DNA of 11,067 nucleotides, taken from Thermocladium sp. UBA166. Lineage in GTDB: Archaea; Thermoproteota; Thermoprotei; Thermoproteales; Thermocladiaceae. Positions 1-6,752 of this stretch are shown here, piece after piece (position 1 is the first letter of the stretch; each line of letters opens with the position of its first letter). The notes beneath the pieces are model-generated. The model searched no databases, was not told the DNA's origin, and saw nothing but the letters and a program-made list of their open reading frames with translations. A program made the translations under genes and the position numbers. Where the stretch lies: the NCBI GenBank assembly GCA_002508315.1, contig DAHE01000042.1:21487-32553 (forward strand), read 5' to 3'.

Positions 1-53
1 GAGGAAAATAGAGGGGAATAAACCTAATAATGGGAGAAGCAGCTTGTGCAGCA

Positions 54-635
54 TTAATTGGAATTAGCGGACCTCTCTAGTAACTGAATTAGGTCCATTA
101 ACTCATCTCCATCGAGGACCGCCAGCCAATCAATTGTATTGCCTATTAAACGGCCGCTCAACGCGTCAATTACCATGCTTACGCACTCATCAATGGTCTT
201 ATCTGTAGTATTTATCTCAATCGTCTTACCGCCAAAAGCACTCCAGGCGGAGTGGGATAATACGTTCACTATCTCCGCCAGCACATTCTCGGCCGCCTTG
301 CGCGGAGGCCAACCCCTCCCCAGCAATTCAGACCATAACTTGCGGGGATCGCGGCGCAGCACCACTACCCTATCCACTAAGCCGGGATCCAGTAGGTCTA
401 TCGCCAGCGTTTCGCACACGCATTCACCGCTTGAGGACAGGGCTTTGTTTAATGCCTTGCTTGACTTATCCGGGTCAGTTATAGAAAACGTATTGCGCGA
501 TTCATCCCACACGGCATCTCCTTCACTTAAAGCGATATCATTTAAATTGATATACTTCAATCCAAGCCTACTAGATAACTCCTTCGAAATAGTGGTCTTC
601 CCAGTGCCCGGCGTCCCAGTAATCACTATCCTCAT
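54..635 (-). CDS. AK6/Fap7-type adenylate kinase-like P-loop NTPase
   Basis: This 193-aa protein is a small P-loop nucleotide kinase. The Walker A motif GTPGTGKTT sits at residues 7-15 directly after the first beta strand. A Walker B-like strand (VDRVVVLRRDP, about 87-97) is followed by the lid segment with W-P-x-R-K-A-A-E-N-x-x-A-E-I (109-121), the pattern of the AK6/Fap7 (hCINAP) family. Family members have adenylate kinase/ATPase activity, and Fap7 acts in small-subunit rRNA maturation with uS11; that role is inferred here. The ATG at 635 lies 1 nt after the asnS stop, so the two genes are almost certainly co-transcribed. No strong Shine-Dalgarno is visible. Two oddities: a tail of roughly 33 residues beyond the usual kinase core (160-193), and E-T-L where many homologs have a histidine before the Walker B strand. 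The stop is TAA. The family is fairly certain, the exact role less so. Confidence 0.85.
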   Translation of the reverse strand: MRIVITGTPGTGKTTISKELSSRLGLKYINLNDIALSEGDAVWDESRNTFSITDPDKSSKALNKALSSSGECVCETLAIDLLDPGLVDRVVVLRRDPRKLWSELLGRGWPPRKAAENVLAEIVNVLSHSAWSAFGGKTIEINTTDKTIDECVSMVIDALSGRLIGNTIDWLAVLDGDELMDLIQLLERSANSN

Positions 636-636
636 G

Positions 637-1938
637 CTATGGCCTTATGCGGCGCATATCTCTGGGAAACGGTAATGCATCCCTGACGTGATCGAGGCCG
701 CATATCCACATAACTAACCTATCCATCCCCAGGCCGAACCCAGCATGCTGAACAGAACCGAAGCGGCGCAAATCCAAGTACCAACCATAATTGCCGGGCT
801 CCAATCCGAACCTGCGTATCTTGTTCACCAACTCGTCATAGTTCTCTATGCGCTCGCCTCCCCCTATTACCTCGCCGTAGCCCTCCGGGGCCAATACGTC
901 GACGCTTAACGTCGTCTCCGGTCTCTGGGGATCGTTCTTGTGGTAAAACGCCTTAACTGCCTCCGGGAAGTGGTGTAAATGTATTGGCTTCTCGAACTGA
1001 AGCGTGAGTACCCTCTCCTCATCGGCCCCTATATCATCCCCCCACTTGAGCTGCACGCCCTTATTTCTAAGTATATCTATAGCCTCGTCGTAGGAAACCA
1101 TGGGAAAGGGAGGTCTTATCCTCTCCAAGTACTCTGTCTTGCGGCCTAGTATGCTGAGCTCCTCCAGGTTATCCTGAAGTACCCTCTCCACCGCCCTGCT
1201 TATAACGCCCTCCCCAACCTTCATCACATCGCGCAGCCCTGCCCAAGCCATCTCCATTTCAGCGTGCCAGAACTCCGTCAAGTGCCTCCTCGTCCTGGAT
1301 CTCTCCGCTCTGAAGCTGGGGGCTATTGTGTACACCTTCTCAAGCGAGTATATCAAGGCCTCAAGATAGAACTGAGCGCTCTGCGTCAAGTACGCTGGGG
1401 TCCCGAAGTAATCCAGGCTGAACAATGTGGATCCGCCCTCCACGGCGGCGGATATGAACGTGGGGGCCTGCACCTCATAAAAGCCATTGCTTCTAAAATA
1501 CTCATGAACCGCCGAGAATATGGTACTCCTTATCTTAAGCACTGCCTGCATCTTCCTGCTTCTCACCCAGAGGTGCCTTAGGTCCAGCAGCAACTCTGAG
1601 TCAGCCTCGGCGGCGTCCTCATTAATGGGGAAATGCTCCCCCACAAACTCCCATAATATGCCATCGGCTTGGATCTCGACTCCCCCGGGCGCTCGTTCCT
1701 CTCTCTTCACGGTGCCGCCGACGTAAATGGCCGACTCTATGTTGAGCCGCGATGCCTCCTCAACTAATCCGCCTGAGAACACGACTTGAACTATCCCGCT
1801 GGAATCCCTTATAACTAGGAAGACCTTGTTCTTCAGGACTCTTTTCCTGTACACCCACCCCCTCACCACCACGCGGCTGCCCTCCTCTATTGATCGAAGG
1901 CTGCCGATGGGGGTGACGTCTATGTTGGGCAGTGCCAT
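637..1938 (-). CDS. asnS: Asparaginyl-tRNA synthetase
   Basis: This class IIb aminoacyl-tRNA synthetase of 433 aa charges tRNA-Asn in the cytoplasm. An N-terminal OB-fold anticodon-binding domain (about 15-100, with VRGWVYRKR and FLVIRDSSGIVQVVF) precedes the catalytic core. Motif 2 runs FRAERSRTRRHLTEFWHAE (209-227) and motif 3 GFGLGMDRLVMWICG (400-414), ending in PFPRDMRR. AsnRS is preferred to archaeal AspRS because of the YLTQSAQFYLEA block, the SRTRRHLTEFWH string and the FPRD ending; AspRS normally has SPQLYKQ and HLNEF. The open frame can begin with GTG at 1947, overlapping the upstream stop as GTGA. I chose ATG 1938 because GTGATC, complementary to the 16S 3' end, lies just ahead of it. 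It sits between the zinc-ribbon gene and the AK6-like gene in a tight operon. The stop is TAG. Confidence 0.93.
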   Translation of the reverse strand: MALPNIDVTPIGSLRSIEEGSRVVVRGWVYRKRVLKNKVFLVIRDSSGIVQVVFSGGLVEEASRLNIESAIYVGGTVKREERAPGGVEIQADGILWEFVGEHFPINEDAAEADSELLLDLRHLWVRSRKMQAVLKIRSTIFSAVHEYFRSNGFYEVQAPTFISAAVEGGSTLFSLDYFGTPAYLTQSAQFYLEALIYSLEKVYTIAPSFRAERSRTRRHLTEFWHAEMEMAWAGLRDVMKVGEGVISRAVERVLQDNLEELSILGRKTEYLERIRPPFPMVSYDEAIDILRNKGVQLKWGDDIGADEERVLTLQFEKPIHLHHFPEAVKAFYHKNDPQRPETTLSVDVLAPEGYGEVIGGGERIENYDELVNKIRRFGLEPGNYGWYLDLRRFGSVQHAGFGLGMDRLVMWICGLDHVRDALPFPRDMRRIRP

Positions 1939-1941
1939 ATA

Positions 1942-1947
1942 GATCAC
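1942..1947 (-). promoter_or_regulatory. Shine-Dalgarno that decides the asnS start
   Basis: GTGATC on the minus strand matches the crenarchaeal anti-Shine-Dalgarno (16S 3' end ...GATCACCTCA). It lies 3 nt before ATG 1938 (5 nt if only GTGA is counted). It overlaps the TGA stop of the upstream gene, which would allow coupled translation. It makes ATG 1938 a better start than the GTG at 1947, which is itself part of this motif. The match is short, so confidence is moderate. Confidence 0.5.
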
Positions 1948-2246
1948 TGGCTGGATGTTTCCTTGGCTATGGACGATACCACCAGCTGGGAATTATCGTG
2001 TGGACACCTCTCTTGATCTACTTTCCCCACGTAATCGCCTAGCTCGAATTGCCTCTTCTTCTCGAAGCCGCACTGGGGACACTTGAGAATCACGAATTCC
2101 GTTAATTGGGCCCGTTGGGCTGGGGCGCTTATCCGGGCCATTAATGATTTATTAAACAATAAATAATATAGCAATAATACCAGCGCGGCGAATATGGCTA
2201 CTGAAACAGCCACCGAGTAGCCCGTCACAAAGGCATCAAACGACAT
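1944..2246 (-). CDS. Small membrane-anchored zinc-ribbon protein, function unknown
   Basis: This 100-aa protein has one strongly hydrophobic segment (about 9-31, rich in Ala/Val/Leu/Tyr). A short basic linker follows, then a small C-terminal metal-binding domain: C56-P-Q-C59-G, then E-L-G-D-Y-V-G-K (68-75), then C81-P-H83-D. This is a zinc-ribbon layout in which the fourth ligand is not a cysteine; H83 may take its place. I recognise no named family. The positive stretch after the membrane segment suggests the ribbon faces the cytoplasm. The gene has its own TATA box and heads the asnS and AK6-like genes, with its TGA overlapping the region of the asnS start, so it is probably co-expressed with translation genes. 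The ATG at 2246 is supported by TATA spacing. Confidence 0.75.
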   Translation of the reverse strand: MSFDAFVTGYSVAVSVAIFAALVLLLYYLLFNKSLMARISAPAQRAQLTEFVILKCPQCGFEKKRQFELGDYVGKVDQERCPHDNSQLVVSSIAKETSSQ

Positions 2247-2268
2247 GGTTCATAGCCAATTATTTGAA

Positions 2269-2280
2269 GTTTAAAACTTT
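2269..2280 (-). promoter_or_regulatory. TATA box/BRE for the zinc-ribbon-asnS-AK6 operon
   Basis: On the minus strand the sequence AAAG-TTTTAAAC has its TATA-like part at -30 to -23 relative to ATG 2246, with a purine-rich BRE-like stretch just upstream. This spacing places transcription start at or next to the A of the ATG, as expected for a leaderless archaeal mRNA. It gives the operon an internal promoter independent of the upstream DUF1512-like gene. Confidence 0.65.
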
Positions 2281-2294
2281 GCTGCTGGGTCCCG

Positions 2295-3470
2295 CTACTG
2301 GGCCACGCCTATGGTGTTGCCTACCCCTATTACCAATACCTCGTCTCCTTGGGACGTGTATATCTCTATTATCTTCTTTAGCCTATCCACCGCAGAGTTA
2401 ACCGAATCATCTATCTGCTTCGTCATGGTGTTCAGCGCCTCCATCTCGCTCATCTTAATCAATATCGCGTATAGCGGGATATTGTGCTTTGATACCGTGG
2501 TCTCTATGTTGAACTTCTCCGCCCCTATTCCCCCCATTGCGACGCCCAACCCATCCGTTATGGTACCTGTCTTCTCGCCCTCCAGCTTTAGGGCGGCATC
2601 TATGGTTATCACCAGCCTGGGCTTCACGTTGAGGGTCTCCAGTAGGTAGTTCACGGCATCATCCAAGTGACCAACCGTGCCCCCCGGTCCCTGAGCCTTC
2701 ATTAGGTATATTTTCCTCTCGTTATAGAGACACTGTCCAATATACGTGTCCGGAATTACGTTATCAATGGAGGATTTTCCTTGGCATGAATTCATGAATC
2801 TATAAATAGTCAACGGACCCGCTGCATCGCCTATCGGCTGTCCCTTCACGAATGATGTTATGGAGTTGCTCAATGCATTCACGGCCTCCTTTAGGAAAGG
2901 CAGCATGAATGTCAATTGATATAGTAAGTAGTAGCTCTTGTACTTGGAGCTCAGTTTATAGTAGTGATCCACCACTTTATAGATGTAATTCAAATTCCTC
3001 AATACCTCCACTGCATTGGCCATGTTCTGAACCATGGGTTTATCGAGCCCTGGCATTATCATTCTAACATCGCCCTCCAGCCTATCGCTGTACATGTTTA
3101 TCAAGTACTTCAACTTGCGCACCAAGCCCTCCGTCTCTATGTTTGTGGGATCTATAACCACCAAATCCATCAAATTCCTCAGCTCGTTCTTGACCTTCTC
3201 GCCATCAATCGACGATCCATTCTTGGATCCCATCTGATTCACTGCTCCCATGAATTGAGAGATTCCATTGGTTATGGTAGCGTTGAGCTGCTGTAGGAAA
3301 CCATTGACCTGCATTTGAAATCTCATTAATTGAAGATACTCATATAGAAATGGAAAAACACCGAAATACACTATGAAAAGCAATAAATTGAATAATAAAT
3401 AATCCGTGGAATTGGAACCGCTTCCTCCAAACAATTGAAGTGCTGCCAGCACGAACATTCCTATCAACAT
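2295..3470 (-). CDS. DUF1512-like archaeal membrane-associated protein, function unknown
   Basis: This 391-aa protein has an N-terminal hydrophobic stretch (1-14) and a transmembrane segment (about 22-45). A largely helical middle follows, then a conserved-looking C-terminal domain with G-P-G-G-T-V-G-H-L-D-D-A (about 262-273), VITIDAALKLEGEKTG (about 288-303), DGLGVAMGGIGAEKFNIE and a terminal GDEVLVIGVGNTIGV. I recognise this as the DUF1512 family, known only from archaea and without an assigned function; the family call is from memory of these blocks. The Gly-rich C-terminal motifs and the acidic/Lys residues suggest a ligand-binding or enzymatic domain on the cytoplasmic side, which is inference. 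The ATG at 3470 opens the frame; ATG 3458 (Met5) is an alternative that fits the weak upstream TATA boxes slightly better. The stop is TAG. Confidence 0.75.
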   Translation of the reverse strand: MLIGMFVLAALQLFGGSGSNSTDYLLFNLLLFIVYFGVFPFLYEYLQLMRFQMQVNGFLQQLNATITNGISQFMGAVNQMGSKNGSSIDGEKVKNELRNLMDLVVIDPTNIETEGLVRKLKYLINMYSDRLEGDVRMIMPGLDKPMVQNMANAVEVLRNLNYIYKVVDHYYKLSSKYKSYYLLYQLTFMLPFLKEAVNALSNSITSFVKGQPIGDAAGPLTIYRFMNSCQGKSSIDNVIPDTYIGQCLYNERKIYLMKAQGPGGTVGHLDDAVNYLLETLNVKPRLVITIDAALKLEGEKTGTITDGLGVAMGGIGAEKFNIETTVSKHNIPLYAILIKMSEMEALNTMTKQIDDSVNSAVDRLKKIIEIYTSQGDEVLVIGVGNTIGVAQ

Positions 3471-3474
3471 ACGA

Positions 3475-3493
3475 GTTTAAAACCGCTTAAAAA
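3475..3493 (-). promoter_or_regulatory. Probable TATA region for the DUF1512-like gene
   Basis: Two T/A-rich boxes on the minus strand, TTTTTAAG (3493-3486) and TTTTAAAC (3482-3475), precede the gene. Neither sits at exactly -27 from ATG 3470. The first would put initiation near 3463, which gives a leader of about 5 nt only if translation starts at ATG 3458. The assignment is tentative. Confidence 0.35.
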
Positions 3494-3728
3494 CGTTGCG
3501 ATATCGACAACTCACCCACATTGACCATTGAAGAATGGAAACTAATGCCCAGACCTTCACGATAACAATTGAAAGCCAGTTCCCTAGCCCATCGTAACTC
3601 CTAAGGGATTGGCTTTTCAACATAATAAATGATATTGAATTATTCAGCTAGTCGAACCAATAAATTTGGCAATCATAACCCGAAAAAAGCTAAGCTGATC
3701 TTGAACTCCAATAATCCCCTCATGATGA

Positions 3729-3744
3729 GTTGAGCTTCCTCAAC
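3729..3744 (+). repeat. Small perfect hairpin (6-bp stem, CTTC loop)
   Basis: GTTGAG and CTCAAC form a perfect 6-bp stem around the loop CTTC. It overlaps a second short palindrome, CTCATGATGAG (3719-3729). It lies about 37 nt upstream of the GGT-like TATA box, so it would not be in that mRNA. It may be an upstream operator-like element or a chance structure. Confidence 0.3.
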
Positions 3745-3780
3745 AGGTTAAATTCCCAAAAAGTGGTGGGCATCCCTAAG

Positions 3781-3788
3781 TTTATTAA
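3781..3788 (+). promoter_or_regulatory. TATA box of the GGT-like gene
   Basis: TTTATTAA, preceded by CCTAAG, lies at -30 to -23 relative to the GTG at 3811 but only at -18 to -11 relative to the TTG at 3799. Archaeal TATA boxes centre about 27 nt before the transcription start, so a leaderless mRNA beginning at GTG 3811 is indicated. This is the main evidence for the chosen start. Confidence 0.65.
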
Positions 3789-3810
3789 TTGGAAATAGTT
3801 GCAGGTCAGC

Positions 3811-5271
3811 GTGAAGCCGGCATTCGTGTCTCGCAGGGGGGCTGTTGCCAGCGAGCATCCATTCCCTTCCTTAATCGGATTATCTGTACTGGAACGGGGA
3901 GGCAATGCCGTTGATGCCGCTATCGCGATATCATTCGCGCTCGCCGTCAGCCAGCCCGCGTTGAACGGACTTGGAGGGGATTTCATGGCAATGATATATA
4001 ATCACGATAATGGAGGGGTCGAGTTCATAAATGGCACCGGCTGGGCGCCCAGTGGTTTGACTAAGGAATTAATAATAAACAAGCACGGCGGAACCATGCC
4101 GAGGTACGGGCCTCTTTCCATAGTGGTGCCAGGCATGGTGGGCGGGGTCCACGCGCTTTGGCAAAGGCATGGCTCGATGGAGTGGGGAGACCTATTAAGG
4201 CCGGCCGCGAGGTTAGCCGAGACCGGGCTGCCAGTAATGCCGAGGCTGGAGAGCGCCTTGAACTCATTAAGGGAGACCTACCACGACGACGAGACTGCGA
4301 GGACCTACTTGGCAAATAGGTGGGAAAGGATCGATACGAGGAGACTGGGAAAGGCAATAAGCGGGATAGCCGAGACCGGTCCCTCGTTTTTCTACGAGGA
4401 AGTGGGAGAGGCAATAACGGAGTACGTCAACTCCATGGGAGGCGTCTTCTCGATATCTGATTTCAAGGATTACGCGCCCGAGTGGAGGGAGCCCCTTAAG
4501 GCGGAGTATAGGGGATACACAGTCTTCGAGTCCCCGCCCAATAGTCAGGGATTGACTACCTTGGTAATACTAAGGGACGTGGAGTCCAGAGGCCTTCCGG
4601 ACAGCATTAAGGAACGGATAGATGTGCTCCTCGACATTTATAGAAAAGCGTATTCATTACGGGATGAGCATGTAGGAGACCCGCGATTCGTCGACGTGCC
4701 AATAGATAGACTGCTGAAATCTAATGCCGCTGGCCCCAATGCCAATAATAAGATACTGGAGGGAGATACTACCAATTTCGTCGTTATAGATGAGGCGGGA
4801 AACATGGTATCCGCGATACAAAGCTTATATCATCCCTTTGGGTCCAGGATAACGGAGCCAACATACCAAATAACCCTTAACAATAGGGCGAGCGATTTCA
4901 AGCTGAGCGGACCTAACGAAGTCGCTCCACGCAAGAGACCCCTCCACACGCTATCGTCAATGATCATTGAAAAGAGCGGGGAGCCAATGGCGGCCATAGG
5001 AATAAGCGGGGGTCACTTCAGGCCGCAACAACATGCCCTCCTTTTAATGAATTTAATCGATTACGGAATGGATATAGTTAACGCGATAGACGCGCCTAGA
5101 TTTTTATGGGATGGAAGTGGGGTATTCGCTGAGGAGGGAGTTGATGCCCCCATCCGCAAAATAAAGTACCCAGGCGCCACCGGCGTTGCCCATGCCATCC
5201 AAATCCTGGGACGTGAACGCATAGCATACGCCGATCCAAGGGGAGATGGATTAGCAGTGGGCCAAAATTAG
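3811..5271 (+). CDS. Gamma-glutamyltransferase-family Ntn hydrolase (YwrD-like)
   Basis: This 486-aa protein belongs to the GGT family, whose precursors self-cleave into two subunits with an N-terminal catalytic threonine. Residues here are numbered from GTG 3811. The large-subunit signature GGNAVDAAIA (30-39) and GLGGDF (53-58) are present. The cleavage/catalytic site is D319-T320-T321-N-F, followed by VVIDEAGNMVSAIQS. LSSM (381-384) and GISGG (397-401) match the substrate/oxyanion region. The enzyme differs from true glutathione hydrolases: the REMAP-type block that carries the arginine contacting the glutamyl carboxylate (R114 in E. coli GGT) reads TGWAP, and the usual TTH is TTN. This resembles the YwrD/acylase-like branch, so the substrate is unknown. 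No signal peptide is seen, suggesting a cytoplasmic enzyme. A TTG at 3799 would add four residues. The stop is TAG. Confidence 0.85.
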   Translation: MKPAFVSRRGAVASEHPFPSLIGLSVLERGGNAVDAAIAISFALAVSQPALNGLGGDFMAMIYNHDNGGVEFINGTGWAPSGLTKELIINKHGGTMPRYGPLSIVVPGMVGGVHALWQRHGSMEWGDLLRPAARLAETGLPVMPRLESALNSLRETYHDDETARTYLANRWERIDTRRLGKAISGIAETGPSFFYEEVGEAITEYVNSMGGVFSISDFKDYAPEWREPLKAEYRGYTVFESPPNSQGLTTLVILRDVESRGLPDSIKERIDVLLDIYRKAYSLRDEHVGDPRFVDVPIDRLLKSNAAGPNANNKILEGDTTNFVVIDEAGNMVSAIQSLYHPFGSRITEPTYQITLNNRASDFKLSGPNEVAPRKRPLHTLSSMIIEKSGEPMAAIGISGGHFRPQQHALLLMNLIDYGMDIVNAIDAPRFLWDGSGVFAEEGVDAPIRKIKYPGATGVAHAIQILGRERIAYADPRGDGLAVGQN

Positions 5272-5356
5272 TCATCCCCTCTTCCCTCCCCACTCCACAC
5301 GTGCGAGAGTTGACCGCCAACTAGGAAAGGGAGTAAACACCTATTAAAACACACAC

Positions 5357-5384
5357 CCCCACCATGAAGGGCGAGACTTGTCAT
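5357..5384 (+). mobile_element. Decayed IS200/IS605-type element end
   Basis: This 28-nt stretch aligns base for base with the hairpin end at 10770-10797, sharing CCCC, the AAGGGCGAG core and TTGTC, with 22 of 28 positions identical by eye. The left arm of the stem is altered (CACCA instead of CGCCC), so the hairpin no longer folds well. No transposase or TnpB reading frame is near. It lies in the gap between the convergent GGT-like and Nramp-like genes. Confidence 0.5.
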
Positions 5385-5386
5385 CC

Positions 5387-6583
5387 CTATATAATGGATA
5401 TCAAGCCAGCGATTCCCCCTATTATTATCAAGGCCGTCATTGCCCAGTACACAGCTGATTCCCACGGCTTATATGTGAGGCCCTTCATTATGTTTGGATC
5501 AGTCACCAGGCGGCCGAGGACGTAGAGTGATGGTATTATGATTATGGTGTATAGGACCATTAGGTCCAGCATTAATTCCACGTAATTGTTATATAGAATC
5601 ACCAAAACTAGGGCTGGAAGACTCTCCATCAAGTAAACTGAGAGGAATGCCATCCTCGACGTTCGCCCCACTGCCTCCAATACGCCCCACGCGGATGCCA
5701 TAGATATCACCACCAGCGCCAAGAAACCAGCCGCTAGGAAGCCCATGGCCAATAGGAATGGAGCAGATGAGCCGAATGGAGCCAATGCACGCGATAATTC
5801 GTCGATGTTCAGGAAATCGTTAACACTCCTCAAATGAAGCCCATCTATCACTATCATAGCCATTAATACCTCCGATGCGATTGCCCCTATTAGCGTCTCC
5901 AGCCTCTCCGCCCTTAGATCGCCGATTTTCAATTTCTTTCTGGAATCAGCGCCCGAGTGGAAGTACAACATCCACGGCATTATGACGGCGCCTATGTTGG
6001 CGGCCAGTAAGTAATCAAATGACGGATTCCCGTAAGGCTGGAACGGGGAGAGACCGGATAACACGAGCGACGGATCCGGCTTGAACAGTACCGCCGATGC
6101 AGCTATGCTGGCTACCAACACGAAGCTTATCGGCAGCATTATAATCTCGGCCTTCCTGTAGCTCCTGGATAGAACCACCACGGCGTGGAGTACATATATC
6201 AATAGTAAGAACGGAATTAAAGGAAGTCCCAAGAGCATTATCCCAATGGATATCCCAGCGTACTCCGCGACATACTCCAAGAAGTCTGAGACGGCCATTG
6301 GGATGGATAATATGGCAGCCGTCCTGCCGCTATACCTAACCCTTATCGCCTCGCCCAAACCCTTGCCTCCAATGGTACCCAAGCGGCCAGCAGCGTCTTG
6401 GATTATGAAGAGGGGAATCGTCAAAATTATCATTATGAATATCATTCTGTACCCCCAAGTAGCTCCAGACTGCAGTCCAGTGACTATGCTGGCAACATCT
6501 ATATCCGCCATCATTACCAACCAAGCCGGCCCAAACACGTATAATTGCCGCCTGATTGTTTCAGTATCTACGCGTAAATTCAC
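5387..6583 (-). CDS. Divergent Nramp-family metal transporter
   Basis: This 398-aa integral membrane protein has about 10-11 hydrophobic segments. The family is recognised from GPAWLV (18-23) opening TM1 and from GAVIMPWMLYFHSGAD (198-213), the counterpart of the Nramp TM6 block with MPHNLYLHSA. Aligning the flanking Gly residues puts D29-V-A-S32 at the canonical DPGN metal site, so the Asp is kept and the Asn is replaced by Ser. In TM6, A199-x-x-M202-P is kept, but the following His-Asn is W204-M205. Nramp proteins are proton-coupled Mn2+/Fe2+ importers; the changed site suggests altered metal preference or coupling (inference), as in Nramp-related Mg2+ transporters. The GTG at 6583 is supported by a TATA box at -31 to -24. 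The gene is divergent from sdhA. The stop is TAG. Confidence 0.85.
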   Translation of the reverse strand: MNLRVDTETIRRQLYVFGPAWLVMMADIDVASIVTGLQSGATWGYRMIFIMIILTIPLFIIQDAAGRLGTIGGKGLGEAIRVRYSGRTAAILSIPMAVSDFLEYVAEYAGISIGIMLLGLPLIPFLLLIYVLHAVVVLSRSYRKAEIIMLPISFVLVASIAASAVLFKPDPSLVLSGLSPFQPYGNPSFDYLLAANIGAVIMPWMLYFHSGADSRKKLKIGDLRAERLETLIGAIASEVLMAMIVIDGLHLRSVNDFLNIDELSRALAPFGSSAPFLLAMGFLAAGFLALVVISMASAWGVLEAVGRTSRMAFLSVYLMESLPALVLVILYNNYVELMLDLMVLYTIIIIPSLYVLGRLVTDPNIMKGLTYKPWESAVYWAMTALIIIGGIAGLISII

Positions 6584-6606
6584 GGGAAAACCATAGGGAT
6601 CGCCGA

Positions 6607-6614
6607 ATAATAAA
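6607..6614 (-). promoter_or_regulatory. TATA box of the Nramp-like gene
   Basis: TTTATTAT on the minus strand, preceded by AAACA, lies at -31 to -24 from the GTG at 6583. This predicts a leaderless transcript and supports the GTG start over any internal codon. Confidence 0.65.
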
Positions 6615-6722
6615 TGTTTCTAATGATACTTAAAATGGGCGACATAAACCCACGGGTAACTCGAAGCACGCTCCATGGCTAGACCGCCACATTAGATTAA
6701 TGATCATGGACAAGGCGGAATT

Positions 6723-6730
6723 TTTATAAA
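6723..6730 (+). promoter_or_regulatory. TATA box of sdhA
   Basis: A strong TTTATAAA preceded by GCGGAATT lies at -30 to -23 from the ATG at 6753, but at -21 to -14 from the TTG at 6744. The geometry fits a leaderless mRNA starting at ATG 6753 and argues against the longer TTG-initiated frame. Confidence 0.75.
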
Positions 6731-6752
6731 TAAGGTAAAATGATTGGATGCT

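Larger units (their letters stand above)
3471..3810. other. Intergenic region between divergent DUF1512-like and GGT-like genes
   Basis: This stretch of about 340 bases separates two divergent genes. It holds two TATA-like runs on the minus strand (TTTTTAAG at 3493-3486, TTTTAAAC at 3482-3475) ahead of the DUF1512-like gene, the TATA box of the GGT-like gene at 3781-3788, and a small perfect hairpin at 3729-3744. Two short open frames (48 aa minus, 34 aa plus) lack matching promoters and are not called as genes. No tRNA or repeat array is seen. Confidence 0.6.

Noticed and set aside
1..53. Possible promoter for a gene beyond the left edge (TTTATT on the minus strand near 16-22)
   Set aside because: Too close to the window edge to test spacing against a start codon.
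139..675. Long plus-strand open frame antisense to the AK6-like gene (and similar antisense frames over asnS, sdhA, aRF1 and uppS)
   Set aside because: Low-complexity Ser/Pro-rich translations with no domains; each lies opposite a confidently identified gene.
637..1947. Aspartyl-tRNA synthetase
   Set aside because: Motif 2 and the SQSAQFYLEA block are of the AsnRS type, and the C-terminal PFPRD also fits AsnRS.
3477..3623. 48-aa open frame on the minus strand (begins MLKSQSLRSY) ending 6 nt before the DUF1512-like start
   Set aside because: No TATA box at about -27 (nearest at -41 to -34), no SD, hydrophobic/aromatic composition without a clear pattern, and it covers the expected DUF1512 promoter.
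3722..3770. ATGATGA as a possible box C of another C/D sRNA on the plus strand
   Set aside because: No CTGA box or internal D'/C' pair follows within about 60 nt.
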